Counted from the first letter of the stretch, positions 46,105 through 55,679 are shown. The stretch: DNA of 64,000 nucleotides from Amycolatopsis marina (GCF_900111885.1 NZ_FOKG01000023.1:31088-95087), one strand, 5' to 3'. Numbers and translations are program-made. The notes: generated by a model from the sequence alone, not told the origin.

Positions 46105-46237
46105 ACCGGCAACGTAAGAGCCAGGGCTCCGGCACGCAGGCCAATCACTCGAACGGGGGGACTTCGTCATCGGCGGGGAAATCGTCTTCCTTCGGGTACT
46201 CGGACAGCACGACGCGCACGAGACCGGAGGTGGAGTG

Positions 46238-47809
46238 ATGGCATCGAGTTCGTTCGTCCGGAGCACATTGCTGGTTCTCGCCGCAGCGGTGCTCGCCGCA
46301 GCGGCGGCGATCGTGTCAGTGGCGATCTCGATGCGACCCGACGTCTCCGTGACCGCGCTGGACAACGGGGCGACGATCAGCCCGGCCGCCCTGAATCAGG
46401 TCACGATCACCGCGAGCGAAGGTATCGAACGCGCCGAGGTGCTGCTCGACGGCGCCGCCGCGCCGGTCGTGCCCGAAGGCGACGGGCTGCGGCTGGCGGT
46501 GCCGGAACTCGACGAGGGCCTGCACACCCTCGTCGTCCGGCTTCCGCACCGGATCTCACCACTTCCGGCAGGCGGCGAGACCCGCATTTTCACCGTGGAC
46601 GCCGCACCACCCGAACTGGCCGTCCAGCCCGTCGAGCCCGCGGAACCCGACGCACCCGCCAAGATCAGTGGCAGCACACAGGGCGCGTCCTCGCTGCATG
46701 TTCAGAACAAACCGATACCGCTGACCGAGGACGGCACTTTCACCGTGCAGACCGAACCGGGGACTACCGCGGTCACCGTGGAGGCACGGGACAAGGCGGG
46801 CAACGCGGCGACCAGGAAGGTCCCCGTTCCGGTGCGCCATCCCGGAATGCGCGCGGTGCACATGACCGCGAGCGCGTGGAGCGCACCGTCGCTGCGCGAC
46901 CCGGTCCTGCAACTGGCCAGGGAGAAGCGTATCGACGCGGTCCAGCTGGACATCAAGGACGAGAGCGGGGAGATCGGCTACCAATCGGCCGTTCCGCTCG
47001 CGAAGGAGATCGGCGCGACCCGGGACTACTACGACGCACGAGCGGCGCTCGACCAGCTGCACCAGGCGGGAGTCCGCGTGGTGGGCAGGATCGTCGCGTT
47101 CCGCGATCCGATCCTCGGCAGGCACTCCTGGGAGAACGGGCAGCGGGACCGGGTGGTGCAGCAGGCGAACGGCACGCCGTGGACGGGAGGATACGGGGAG
47201 TACGCCTTCACCAACTTCGCCAACCCCGAGGTACGCGCGTACAACGTGGCGCTCGCGGAGGAGGCGGCGAAACTCGGGTTCGACGAAATCCTCTACGACT
47301 ACGTCCGGCGACCTGACGGTGCGATCGCCGAGATGCGTTTCCCCGGCATCACCACAACGCCCGAACAGGCCGTCGCGGATTTCGTCGGACAGACCCGCCC
47401 GGTCGTCCACCGGCACGGGGCCTTGCTCGGCGCATCGGTCTTCGGAATCGCCGTCACCCGGCCGACCCAGATCGCCCAGGACATTCCCGAGCTGTCGAAG
47501 CACGCCGACTACATCGCGCCGATGGTGTACCCCTCACACTGGGGTCCGGGCGAGTACGGGGTCGCCAACCCGGAAAGCCAGCCGTACGACATCACCAAAC
47601 GATCACTGGACGATTTCGCGAAGCAGGCGGCCGAAGGCGACGGCTCCACCGCCATCATCCCGTGGCTGCAGGCGTTCAGCCTCGGTGTGTCCTACGGCCC
47701 CGAGGAGATCAGGGCGCAGATCAAGGCAGCGGAGGACGCGGGCATCCAGTCGTTCCTGCTGTGGAACGCGAACTGCCGCTACGATCCGGAGGCACTCGCC
47801 CCGCGATAG
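46238..47809 (+). CDS. Putative glycosyl hydrolase (DUF4015-type) with N-terminal membrane anchor
   Basis: About 523 residues. An N-terminal hydrophobic segment (STLLVLAAAVLAAAAAIVSVAI) precedes a beta-rich Ig-like region (about 35-200, with repeated AVTVEARDKAGN-type motifs) and a TIM-barrel domain from about 205 (AVHMTASAWSAPSLRDPVLQLAREKRIDAVQLDIKDESGEIGY; DEILYDYVRRPDG; YIAPMVYPSHWGPGEYG). This matches the DUF4015 putative glycosidases. It is probably cell-wall or capsule acting, divergent from the deacetylase. Start ATG 46238 (GTG one codon earlier also possible) after AGGTGGAG. Confidence 0.82.
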   Translation: MASSSFVRSTLLVLAAAVLAAAAAIVSVAISMRPDVSVTALDNGATISPAALNQVTITASEGIERAEVLLDGAAAPVVPEGDGLRLAVPELDEGLHTLVVRLPHRISPLPAGGETRIFTVDAAPPELAVQPVEPAEPDAPAKISGSTQGASSLHVQNKPIPLTEDGTFTVQTEPGTTAVTVEARDKAGNAATRKVPVPVRHPGMRAVHMTASAWSAPSLRDPVLQLAREKRIDAVQLDIKDESGEIGYQSAVPLAKEIGATRDYYDARAALDQLHQAGVRVVGRIVAFRDPILGRHSWENGQRDRVVQQANGTPWTGGYGEYAFTNFANPEVRAYNVALAEEAAKLGFDEILYDYVRRPDGAIAEMRFPGITTTPEQAVADFVGQTRPVVHRHGALLGASVFGIAVTRPTQIAQDIPELSKHADYIAPMVYPSHWGPGEYGVANPESQPYDITKRSLDDFAKQAAEGDGSTAIIPWLQAFSLGVSYGPEEIRAQIKAAEDAGIQSFLLWNANCRYDPEALAPR

Positions 47810-48171
47810 GCCCGCCAGTCGCCGTAGTCGGTGATGTCCACCAGTTCCGCGCTGTCCACGAACGACCGGCGCAGCACGGTGGCCAGGCAGGACACGCCGT
47901 CGGCGAGTTCGACGACGCCGATTTCCAGCTCCGGCGGCTCGGCCGGGATCAGGTGTTCCCGCAAAACGGACAGCGGCAGGTCGTAGACCTCACCGAGCAC
48001 GCTGCCCCCGCCCTCGCCGACCTCGTGCATGGCGGGGAACCGGTCGCCGACCGAGAAGTAGCGGTACCTGGGGGCGCTGCGCGTCACGCACAACAGCGGC
48101 GCCCCCCGCAGCTGTTCGTGCAGCGGACCGCCGCGCATCCCACCACCGTTGAGGAACATCAGTGCCATCAC
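47779..48171 (-). CDS. Allophanate-hydrolase-related protein (gamma-glutamylcyclotransferase-like fold)
   Basis: A 130-residue protein. MFLNGGGMRGGPLHEQLRGAPLL, YRYFSVGDRFPAMHEV, SVLGEVYDLPLSVLREHLIPAEPPELEIGVVELADG match the C-terminal domain found in allophanate hydrolases. As a stand-alone protein in a purine cluster, it may act on a ureide-type intermediate. Its 3' end overlaps the glycosyl hydrolase gene by 31 bp tail-to-tail. Confidence 0.72.
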   Translation of the reverse strand: MMALMFLNGGGMRGGPLHEQLRGAPLLCVTRSAPRYRYFSVGDRFPAMHEVGEGGGSVLGEVYDLPLSVLREHLIPAEPPELEIGVVELADGVSCLATVLRRSFVDSAELVDITDYGDWRAYRGASASGS

Positions 48172-48196
48172 GAACTCCCTTCAGTGCCGGTCCGGG

Positions 48197-49660
48197 TCAC
48201 CGCACCGCGGCGGTGATTCCCTCGACGGCGAAGTACAGGAAGAACACCAGTGCCAGCGAGCCGAGTATCCAGCCCACCTCGCCCAGCCTGCGCTTGCACA
48301 GCTTGATCAGGACGAAAGCCACCAGGCCCGCACCGATGCCGTTGGTGATCGAGTAGGTGAACGGGATGATCGCGATCGTCAGGAACACCGGGATCGCGAA
48401 GTCCATGTCCTGCCAGGGCACCTTGGCGCACTGCGCCATCATCATCCCGCCGATCACGACGAGCGCGGGCGCCGCGGCCTGCGCTGGCACCACGGCGGCG
48501 ATCGGGGTGAGGAACAGCGTCGCGGTGAACAATCCGCCGGTGACCACACTCGCCAGTCCCGTGCGGGCGCCCTCGCCGACACCGGCTGCCGATTCGAGGA
48601 ACACGGTGTTCGGCGACGATCCGGTGTACCCGCCGGCCAGTGCGCCGAAGCCGTCCACCATCAGGATCCGGCCCATACCCAGCACTCGTCCTTCGCGGAC
48701 CAGCCCGGCCTCCTGGGAGACGCTCGTGATGGTGCCCATCGCGTCGAAGAAGCCGGACAGGACCAGCGTGAACAGGAACACGGTCGCGGTCACGGCCCTG
48801 GCCGAGGCGAACCCGCCGAACAGGTCCACCTGTCCCAGGAGCCCGAAGTCGGGGTTGGCCACCAGGTTCTCCGGCAGCGACGGTTCCACCAGTCCCCAGC
48901 CGCTCACCGCGAAGACCTCGTTCAGCACCACGGCGAGCACGGTGGACGCGGCGATGCTGATCAGCACCGCGCCGGCCACTCCCCGGCTGACCAGCACGAC
49001 CATCAGCAGCAGGCCGATACAGAACACCGCGATCGGCCAGCCGATCAGGTGTCCTCCCTCGCCCATCCGGACCGGGACGGTCGAGTTCGCCGCGTCCGGG
49101 GTCCTGGTGACGAACCCCGCGCTGACCAGACCCACCAGTGCGATGTAGAGGCCGATGCCGACGGTGATGGCGGTCTTCAGCGGCATCGGGATGGCGTTGA
49201 TGATCCGCTCCCTGATCCCGGAAACGGCCATCAGCACGATGCAGATGCCCTCCAGCACCACCAGGCCGAAAGCCTGCGCCCACGTCATCGCCGGCGCCAG
49301 CTGGAAGGCGACGATGCCGTTCACCCCGAGACCGGCTGCCAGCGCGAGCGGGGCGTTGCCGACGACACCCATCAGAATCGTGGTGACGCCCGCGGCCAGT
49401 GCCGTCGCGGTGGTGATCTCCTCGGTGGTGAGCCTGGCCCCGGTGATGTCCGCCGACGCCCCCAGGATGAGCGGGTTGAGCAGCACGATGTAGCACATGG
49501 CGACGAAGGTGGTGATTCCTCCGCGCACCTCACGCCCGAGGGTGCTGCCCCTGGTGGACACCTTGAAGTAGCGGTCGATCGCCGAACCTCGTCCCCGCCC
49601 TCGTTCGGGCGGTTGGTGCGGCCGTTGCGTACGCAGCTCGGTCACGGCAGTCCTCCACAT
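48197..49660 (-). CDS. NCS2-family purine permease (AzgA-like)
   Basis: A 487-residue transporter with about 12-14 hydrophobic helices. Conserved stretches include GGITTFVAMCYIVLLNPLILG, ALAAGLGVNGIVAFQLA, DGFGALAGGYTGSSPNTVFLESAAGVGEGARTGLASV and GGMMMAQCAKVPW, characteristic of the guanine/hypoxanthine/adenine branch. It imports purine bases for the deaminases and xanthine dehydrogenase upstream. Confidence 0.9.
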   Translation of the reverse strand: MWRTAVTELRTQRPHQPPERGRGRGSAIDRYFKVSTRGSTLGREVRGGITTFVAMCYIVLLNPLILGASADITGARLTTEEITTATALAAGVTTILMGVVGNAPLALAAGLGVNGIVAFQLAPAMTWAQAFGLVVLEGICIVLMAVSGIRERIINAIPMPLKTAITVGIGLYIALVGLVSAGFVTRTPDAANSTVPVRMGEGGHLIGWPIAVFCIGLLLMVVLVSRGVAGAVLISIAASTVLAVVLNEVFAVSGWGLVEPSLPENLVANPDFGLLGQVDLFGGFASARAVTATVFLFTLVLSGFFDAMGTITSVSQEAGLVREGRVLGMGRILMVDGFGALAGGYTGSSPNTVFLESAAGVGEGARTGLASVVTGGLFTATLFLTPIAAVVPAQAAAPALVVIGGMMMAQCAKVPWQDMDFAIPVFLTIAIIPFTYSITNGIGAGLVAFVLIKLCKRRLGEVGWILGSLALVFFLYFAVEGITAAVR

Positions 49661-49764
49661 CGTTGTGGCCGGGAATCTGGGCGTGCTCCATCACCAGCCC
49701 TGCCGCAGCGGGGCTGTCATCGCGGGTGAACTCGTGCGGTTGTGGGTTGTGGGTTGTGGCGCGG

Positions 49765-50268
49765 TCAGTACTCGACTCTGTCCGGCTTCTCCTGCCAGGC
49801 GGTGAACGGGGCGATATGCCCGGCGCGGTCTGCTGTGGACACCTGGCCGACCGGCACCGTCCACTCGGTCCTCGGACGGTCGAACAGGTCGTAGAACTCG
49901 CGGTCGTCGAACCCGGCCGCCGCTGCGTCGTCGCGGTCCGCGCCGTAGAGCACCCGGTCGACCCTCGCCCACAGTGCGGCCGAAAGGCAGAGGGGACACG
50001 GTTCGCAGGACGAGACGAGGACACACCCGGTCAACCGGAAGTCACCGATCGCGGCACAGGCCGCGCGGATGGCGACCACCTCCGCGTGTGCCGTGGGGTC
50101 CAGTGTGGACGTCACCTGGTTGGTGCCGGTGGCGATGACCCGGCCGCCGGACACCACGACGGCGCCGAACGGGCCGCCGCCTTCGGCCACGTTGGCCGTG
50201 GCGAGCCGGACCGCCTCGCCGAGCCACTCACGCTCGGCGGACTGGGTGGTGGGCAGGCTGACGCCCAT
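49765..50268 (-). CDS. Guanine deaminase of the cytidine-deaminase superfamily
   Basis: A 167-residue zinc deaminase. The zinc site is HAEVVAIRAA (HAE) and SSCEPCPLCLSAALWAR (PCxxC). The C-terminus (EFYDLFDRPRTEWTVPVGQV) resembles the domain-swapped tail of B. subtilis GuaD. It converts guanine to xanthine for the adjacent xanthine dehydrogenase. The ATG at 50268 follows AGGAG; upstream in-frame sequence is the 54-bp repeat and is not coding. Confidence 0.82.
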   Translation of the reverse strand: MGVSLPTTQSAEREWLGEAVRLATANVAEGGGPFGAVVVSGGRVIATGTNQVTSTLDPTAHAEVVAIRAACAAIGDFRLTGCVLVSSCEPCPLCLSAALWARVDRVLYGADRDDAAAAGFDDREFYDLFDRPRTEWTVPVGQVSTADRAGHIAPFTAWQEKPDRVEY

Positions 50269-50310
50269 GCGTGTGCTCCTTGCTCGTACTGGTGGTGGTG
50301 TGGCTGGTCT

Positions 50311-50418
50311 GGTGAGTAGAGCGGCGCGAAGCGCCTCAGATTGGGTGGTGGTGGGCGACGGGCAGGTGAGTAGAGCGGCGCGAAGCGCCTCAGTTTGGGT
50401 GGTGGTGGGCGACGGGCG
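50311..50418 (-). repeat. 54-bp tandem duplication spanning the xanthine dehydrogenase stop codon
   Basis: Copy A is 50311-50364 and copy B is 50365-50418, with two differences. On the minus strand each copy encodes the last codons (PVAHHHPN or PVAHHHPI), the TGA stop and a GGCGC-ttc-GCGCC hairpin. The active stop is in copy B (50390-50392); copy A lies in the gap before the deaminase gene. Confidence 0.9.
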
Positions 50419-52720
50419 GGCGGGGAACGTCGTGGCCCGTGATGTGTTCGGGGCGCACCGGAACCCGGCGCAGTGCCCTGCCGGTCGCCGCCCTGATCGC
50501 GGCGACGATGGCGGGGGTGGACGAGATCGTGGGTGGCTCGCCGACACCGCGCAGACCGTACGGGGCGTGTGGGTCCGCCCGCTCCAGCACGTCGATGTCC
50601 ATCGGTGGCATGTCGAGCACGGTCGGGATCAGGTAGTCGGTGAAGGAGGGGTTGCGGATTACCCCGTCCCTGGTCTGGATCTCCTCCATGACGGCGAGGC
50701 CGAGTCCCTGCGCGGAACCACCCTGGATCTGACCGAGCACCGCCTGCGGATTCATCGCTTTGCCGACATCCTGGGCGCAGTCCAGCGCGACCACCTTCAC
50801 CAGTCCCAGCTCCGTGTCCACGTCCACCACCGCTCGGTGCGCGGCGAAGCCGTACTGCACATGCGCGTTGCCCTGCCCGGTCTCCGGGTCGAGTTCCTGG
50901 GTGGGCCGGTGCCGCCACTCGACCGTCTCGTCGAGTACATCCGAGCCGAGCACCTCGGCCAGTTCGGCGACGACCGCGCCCTGCCCGTTGACGAGTTTTC
51001 CTCCGGTGACTTCGAACTCGCCGCCACCGAACTCGTCCCGCGCGCGGGTGAACAGACCGGTGCGCACCGCGAGGCAGGCGGCCCGCACCGCTCCTCCCGT
51101 GACGTACGTCTGTCTCGAGGCCGAGGTGGAGCCCGCGTTCCCGATCGTGGTGTCCATCGGCTGGATCGTCACCTGCTCCACGCCGAGCTCGGTGCGCACG
51201 ATCTGCTGCAGCACCGTCACCAGCCCCTGTCCGACCTCACAGGCCGCGGTGTGGACGGTGGCGGCAGGCTCCCCGCCGACCACCTCAAGCCGGACCCGTG
51301 CCGTGGAGTAGTCGTCGAAGTTCTCCGAGAAGCAGATGTTCTTGATCCCGACCGCGTAGCCGACGCCGCGCACGACACCCTCGCCGTGGGTGGTGTTGGA
51401 AACCCCGCCCGGCATCCGGCGCAGGTCCACCGTTTCCGCCGCACTCGCGGGCAGCGGCTTGCGCCGCACCCGCTGCAACAGCTCCGCGACGGGCGCGGCC
51501 GAGTCGACCACCTGCCCGGTGGGCATCACGGTGCCCTCGCCCATGGCGTTGCGCACCCGCACCTCCACCGGGTCGAGCCCACAGGCCTCCGCGAGCTTGT
51601 CCATCTGGGACTCGTACGCGAAGGCGGCCTGCACCGCGCCGAACCCGCGCATCGCGCCGCACGGCGGGTTGTTCGTGTACACGCCCCAGCAGTCGACCGT
51701 GACGTTCGGTACTTCGTAGGGCCCCACGCCGAGGGTCGCCGCGTTGGCGACAACGGCGCCGGTCGAGGACGCGTAGGCACCGCCGTCGAGGAAGATCCGC
51801 GCCCTGACGTAGCGCAGCCGCCCGTCGGCGTCCGCACCGTGCTCGTAGTGCAGCGTCGCCGGGTGCCGGTGCACGTGACCGTAGAAGGACTCCTCGCGGT
51901 TGTAGACCATCTTCACCGGTTTCCCGGTGTGCAGGGCCAGCAGGCACGCGTGCACCTGGATGGAGAGATCCTCCCTGCCGCCGAACGCGCCACCGACCCC
52001 GCCGAGGGTGAGCCGGACCTTCTCCACCGGCAGCCCGAGCGCGGCGACGATCTGCTGCTGGTCCACGTGCAGCCACTGCGTCGCGACGTACAGGTCGACG
52101 CCGCCGTCCTCGGCGGGCACGGCCATTCCCGACTCCGGTCCGAGGAAGGCCTGGTCCTGCATGCCCACCTCGTAGGACCCGGTCACGACGACGTCTGCCT
52201 CGACGTTCTGCTCTCCCCTGCGGATCGGCACGTGGCGCACGACGTTGCCGCCGGGATGCAGGGCTGGGCCCTCCTCGTCGGCGACCGCCCGCTCGGCGTC
52301 GGTCACCGGCTCGAGCACCTCGTAGGACACCTCTATGCGTTTCATCGCCCTGCGCGCGGTCTCCGGGTGATCGGCGGCCACGATCGCGACCGGCTCCCCC
52401 TGGTACCGCACGACGTCGACGGCGAGCACCGGCTGGTCGGGATGTTCCAGTCCGTACCGGTTGACGCCGGGGACATCCTCGTGCGTGAGCACGGCGTACA
52501 CGCCGGGCACGGCCAGCGCGGCGCTGATGTCGATTCCCCCGATGCGGGCGTAGGGATGCGGGCTGCGCAACGTAGCGCCCCACAGCATGTCCTCGTGCCA
52601 GAGGTCGGAGGAGTAGGCGAACTCGCCGCGAACCTTGATGACGCCGTCCGGCCGTTGCGGACTGGCGCCGATACCGCTCGCGGTGCTCGTCGCGGTGCCT
52701 GTCTGTGCGGGTGCGTTCAT
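50390..52720 (-). CDS. Xanthine dehydrogenase, molybdopterin-binding subunit
   Basis: A 776-residue subunit. Motifs include GVYAVLTHEDVPGVN (N-terminal hammerhead domain), GGVGGAFGGRED and MRGFGAVQAAFAYESQMDKLA (molybdopterin contacts), AACEVGQGLVTVLQQI and the catalytic Glu region LRGVGEPPTISSTPAIVAAIRAATG. It hydroxylates hypoxanthine and xanthine toward uric acid together with the FAD and 2Fe-2S subunits encoded upstream. The ATG at 52720 overlaps the preceding stop by one base. Confidence 0.92.
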   Translation of the reverse strand: MNAPAQTGTATSTASGIGASPQRPDGVIKVRGEFAYSSDLWHEDMLWGATLRSPHPYARIGGIDISAALAVPGVYAVLTHEDVPGVNRYGLEHPDQPVLAVDVVRYQGEPVAIVAADHPETARRAMKRIEVSYEVLEPVTDAERAVADEEGPALHPGGNVVRHVPIRRGEQNVEADVVVTGSYEVGMQDQAFLGPESGMAVPAEDGGVDLYVATQWLHVDQQQIVAALGLPVEKVRLTLGGVGGAFGGREDLSIQVHACLLALHTGKPVKMVYNREESFYGHVHRHPATLHYEHGADADGRLRYVRARIFLDGGAYASSTGAVVANAATLGVGPYEVPNVTVDCWGVYTNNPPCGAMRGFGAVQAAFAYESQMDKLAEACGLDPVEVRVRNAMGEGTVMPTGQVVDSAAPVAELLQRVRRKPLPASAAETVDLRRMPGGVSNTTHGEGVVRGVGYAVGIKNICFSENFDDYSTARVRLEVVGGEPAATVHTAACEVGQGLVTVLQQIVRTELGVEQVTIQPMDTTIGNAGSTSASRQTYVTGGAVRAACLAVRTGLFTRARDEFGGGEFEVTGGKLVNGQGAVVAELAEVLGSDVLDETVEWRHRPTQELDPETGQGNAHVQYGFAAHRAVVDVDTELGLVKVVALDCAQDVGKAMNPQAVLGQIQGGSAQGLGLAVMEEIQTRDGVIRNPSFTDYLIPTVLDMPPMDIDVLERADPHAPYGLRGVGEPPTISSTPAIVAAIRAATGRALRRVPVRPEHITGHDVPRPPVAHHHPN

Positions 52721-54075
52721 CAAAGCTCCCTCGACGAAACCAGCCGCGCGCTCGCGGCATGCAGCTGGTTGCTGATCACTGACTCGTCCGCCGTGCGCAG
52801 CTCTCCTTCGGTGACGACGGTTTCGCCACCGACGAGCAGCAGTGCCAGTGGCGGGAGCGCGCCGAGTACGAGTGCGGCCACCGGGTCGGCGATCCCGCTG
52901 TGCGCGAGTCCGTCGAGCCGCCACACCGCGAGGTCGGCGAGTTTGCCCGGCTCCAGTGAGCCGAGTTCGGCTGCCCGGCCGAGACACCGCGCGCCGCCGA
53001 TGGTGCCCAGCCGCAGCGCCTCCCGGACGGAGAGCGCCGTCGGGCCGCCCCGCTGCCGGGCCTGCAGCAGCGCCTGGTGCAGTTCCTCGCCGAGCCCGCC
53101 GGACTCGTTCGAGGCCGCGCCGTCCACGCCGAGACCCACTGGCGCCCCGGCGTCGAGCAGTTCGCGGACCGGCGCGATTCCGGTGCCCAGCCTGCCGTTG
53201 GAGGTGGGGCAGTGCGCCGAGCCGGTGCCGGTGGTGCCAAGCCGCAGGACGGCCTCCGGTGCCAGGTGCACGGTGTGTGCGAGCCAGACGTCCGGGCCCA
53301 GCCAGCCGAGTTTGTCGGCGTACTCGGCAGGCGAGCAGCCGTTCTCCGCCCGGCACTGCCGATCCTCGTCGAGCGTCTCGGCGAGGTGGGTGTGCAGGCG
53401 GACGCCCCTGCCGCGGGCCAGCTCGGCCGCGCCGGTCATCAACCGCTCGCTGACCGAGAACGGCGAACACGGGCCGACCGCGATCCGGATCCTGGCCTCG
53501 GGCCTCGGGTCATGCCAGGCGTCGATCGCCTGCTCGGTGCCGAGCAGCGCGGCCTCGGTCTCCTCGACCAGGTTGTCCGGCGGGAGCCCGCCGGCTGACT
53601 CGCCCCGGTCCATCGATCCGCGTACCAGGTGGGCGCGCACGCCGATCCGGTGCGTCGCCGACACCAGCGCGTCGAGCTGGTCCCCGCCCGCTGCGGGAAA
53701 GACGTAATGGTGGTCGGCCACGGTGGTGCAACCGGTCAGCGCGAGCCGGGCAAGGCCCGCGGACGCCGCGGCGTGGGTGATCTCGGCGTCCAGGCCGCCC
53801 CACACCGGGTACAGCTCGACCAGCCACTCGAACAGGGTGGAGTCGGCCGCGAGTCCCCTGGTCGCCCACTGGTAGAGATGGTGGTGGGTGTTCACCAGTC
53901 CCGGGGTGACCAGACAGCCGCCCGCGTCGATGCGGCGGTCGGCGACGCCGGGGGCCTGCCCTGGACCGACCGAGACGATCCGGTCGTCCTCGACGAGCAC
54001 GTGGCCCGACGGGTACTCCGTGTTCTGGTCGTCCACGGTGCATACGGCGGCGTTCTCGATCGCGATGCGGGTCAC
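52720..54075 (-). CDS. Amidohydrolase, 8-oxoguanine deaminase / guanine deaminase type
   Basis: A 451-residue metal-dependent hydrolase. VTPGLVNTHHHLYQWATRGLA (His pair), CTTVADHHYVFP, LHTHLAETLDEDRQCRAENG, WLAHTVHL and GLGVDGAASNE give the TIM-barrel metal ligands. The pattern matches 8-oxoguanine deaminases of the purine-salvage amidohydrolases, which convert 8-oxoguanine to urate. The GTG at 54075 overlaps the upstream TGA. It sits between two xanthine dehydrogenase subunit genes. Confidence 0.85.
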   Translation of the reverse strand: MTRIAIENAAVCTVDDQNTEYPSGHVLVEDDRIVSVGPGQAPGVADRRIDAGGCLVTPGLVNTHHHLYQWATRGLAADSTLFEWLVELYPVWGGLDAEITHAAASAGLARLALTGCTTVADHHYVFPAAGGDQLDALVSATHRIGVRAHLVRGSMDRGESAGGLPPDNLVEETEAALLGTEQAIDAWHDPRPEARIRIAVGPCSPFSVSERLMTGAAELARGRGVRLHTHLAETLDEDRQCRAENGCSPAEYADKLGWLGPDVWLAHTVHLAPEAVLRLGTTGTGSAHCPTSNGRLGTGIAPVRELLDAGAPVGLGVDGAASNESGGLGEELHQALLQARQRGGPTALSVREALRLGTIGGARCLGRAAELGSLEPGKLADLAVWRLDGLAHSGIADPVAALVLGALPPLALLLVGGETVVTEGELRTADESVISNQLHAASARLVSSREL

Positions 54076-54545
54076 GACTTTCCCGCCTTCTCCGCTGCCG
54101 CCTGGCGGACCGCGTCCAGGATCTTCTCGTATCCGGTGCAGCGGCAGAGGTTGCCTGCCAGTGCCTCGCGGATCTCCTCGTCGGCGGGCTCGGGTACCCG
54201 GTTCAGCAGATCGTGTGCGGCCACCACCAGTCCGGGCGTGCAGAAACCGCACTGCACCGCACCGGCATCCACAAAGGACTGCTGAACCGGGTCGAGCCGG
54301 TCTCCCTCGGCCAGCCCCTCCACCGTGCGAACCTCCCGCCCCTGCACCTGTCCGGCGGCGACCAGGCAGGAGCAGACCGGCACCTCGTCCAGGTACACCG
54401 TGCACGAGCCGCACTCGCCCTGTTCGCACGCGTTCTTCGAGCCGGGCAGGCCGAGCCGCTCGCGCAGGACGTACAGCAGGCTCTCGCCCTCCCAGACGTC
54501 GTCGGCCTGCCGGGTTTCACCGTTGACCGTCACGTTCACGCGCAT
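54072..54545 (-). CDS. Xanthine dehydrogenase, 2Fe-2S subunit
   Basis: A 157-residue subunit with a plant-type 2Fe-2S N-terminal cluster (CEQGECGSCTVYLDEVPVCSC) and a second helical cluster (QCGFCTPGLVVAAHDLL ... GNLCRCTGYEKI). It transfers electrons from Mo to FAD. The ATG at 54545 overlaps the FAD-subunit gene. Confidence 0.93.
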   Translation of the reverse strand: MRVNVTVNGETRQADDVWEGESLLYVLRERLGLPGSKNACEQGECGSCTVYLDEVPVCSCLVAAGQVQGREVRTVEGLAEGDRLDPVQQSFVDAGAVQCGFCTPGLVVAAHDLLNRVPEPADEEIREALAGNLCRCTGYEKILDAVRQAAAEKAGKS

Positions 54546-55417
54546 GCCCTGCCTCCAATTTGGAACTCCGACCAGGCCCAGCCCAGCGTGCGCCTGGCGA
54601 GAACGCTCAATGCGTGCTTGCGGTAGTTCGCGCTGCCGCGCACGTCGTCGATCGGGTCGGCGGCGGCGGCCACGAGTTCCCCGAAGCGCCTGCGCACCGA
54701 GTCCCGGATGCCCGCGCGCGACTCCCACAGCCCGGCGGCACCGAGTTCGCCGGTGAGGAACTCCTCGGCCTCGGCGGCCCGGCGCGGAGTCGGCGCCGCC
54801 GAGCCGACGGCCGCCGCCACCCTGGACTCCCCGGGGTGCAGGGCGACCGCGAACGAGCACACCGCGATCACCATGGCGTTGCGGGTACCCACCTTCGCGA
54901 ACTGCTGTGGGCCAGGAGTGGCGGGCAGGTGCACCGCGGTGATCAGCTCGTCCGGCTCCAGTGCGTGCCGCTTGACCCCGAGGTAGAACTGCTCTGCGGG
55001 GATCAGCCTGCTCCCCCGCACCGACGCGGCCTCCACCCTGGCACCCGCGACCAGCAGCACCGGGTGGGTGTCACCGGCGGGCGAGGCCGCGCCGAGATTT
55101 CCCCCGACCGTGCCCCTGTTGCGGATCTGCGGAGAACCGACCGTCCTCGACGCCATCGCCAGCGCGGGCAGTGTCGCGCCGAGCTCGTCGATCACCCGTG
55201 TGTAGGGCACCCCGGCACCGAGCCGGATGTCGCCGTCGGTCCGCGCCCACTCGGCCAGCTCGCCGATCCCGGTGAGATCGAGCAGCGTGTCCGGACGGCG
55301 GTGGTCGAAGTTGAGCTCCACCATCACGTCCGTGCCACCCGCGATGGGCACCGCGTCCGGCCGTTCGGCCTTGACGGCGAGCGCCTCGTCGAGGGTGGCT
55401 GGCCGGAGAAACTCCAC
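54536..55417 (-). CDS. Xanthine dehydrogenase, FAD-binding subunit
   Basis: A 293-residue subunit. The FAD motifs are AVPIAGGTDVMVELNFDHRRP and VGSPQIRNRGTVGGNLGAASPAGDT. The GTG at 55417 (VEFLRPATLDEAL) follows AAGGGGAG at 5 nt. It is first gene of the leftward purine operon, divergent from the PucR regulator. Confidence 0.92.
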   Translation of the reverse strand: MEFLRPATLDEALAVKAERPDAVPIAGGTDVMVELNFDHRRPDTLLDLTGIGELAEWARTDGDIRLGAGVPYTRVIDELGATLPALAMASRTVGSPQIRNRGTVGGNLGAASPAGDTHPVLLVAGARVEAASVRGSRLIPAEQFYLGVKRHALEPDELITAVHLPATPGPQQFAKVGTRNAMVIAVCSFAVALHPGESRVAAAVGSAAPTPRRAAEAEEFLTGELGAAGLWESRAGIRDSVRRRFGELVAAAADPIDDVRGSANYRKHALSVLARRTLGWAWSEFQIGGRACA

Positions 55418-55440
55418 CGTGACTCCCCTTCGTTGGGTCC

Positions 55441-55553
55441 GCACTTTCCCGGGAAAGTGCGGGACCGGAAACTTCCGTCCCAGGTCACAGCCTTGCCCCA
55501 TCGCACTTTCCCGGGAAAGTGCCGTTCTTGTGGGTGACATCTTCCCGAGAAAG
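55441..55553. repeat. Dispersed palindrome family 2, three copies upstream of the xanthine dehydrogenase operon
   Basis: GCACTTTCCCGGGAAAGTGC at 55441-55460 and 55503-55522, both perfect, and a degenerate CTTCCCGAGAAAG at 55541-55553. Here they lie between divergent promoters, immediately upstream of the FAD-subunit ribosome-binding site, so a terminator role alone does not explain them. Confidence 0.85.
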
Positions 55554-55679
55554 TGCCGGTTGGGCTGTGTGTGACCTGCTGCACAAGTAGACACAGTCGG
55601 ACCGGCAGGCGGCAACGGCGCGGCAGTATGAAACCGCGGCTGGTCAAGGCCCTTCCGGTTGTGCTTTTCTACAAACCTG

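Noticed and set aside
50269..50547. Longer N-terminus for the guanine deaminase
   Set aside because: The upstream in-frame sequence is the 54-bp tandem repeat and the xanthine dehydrogenase 3' end; the ATG at 50268 has its own ribosome-binding site.
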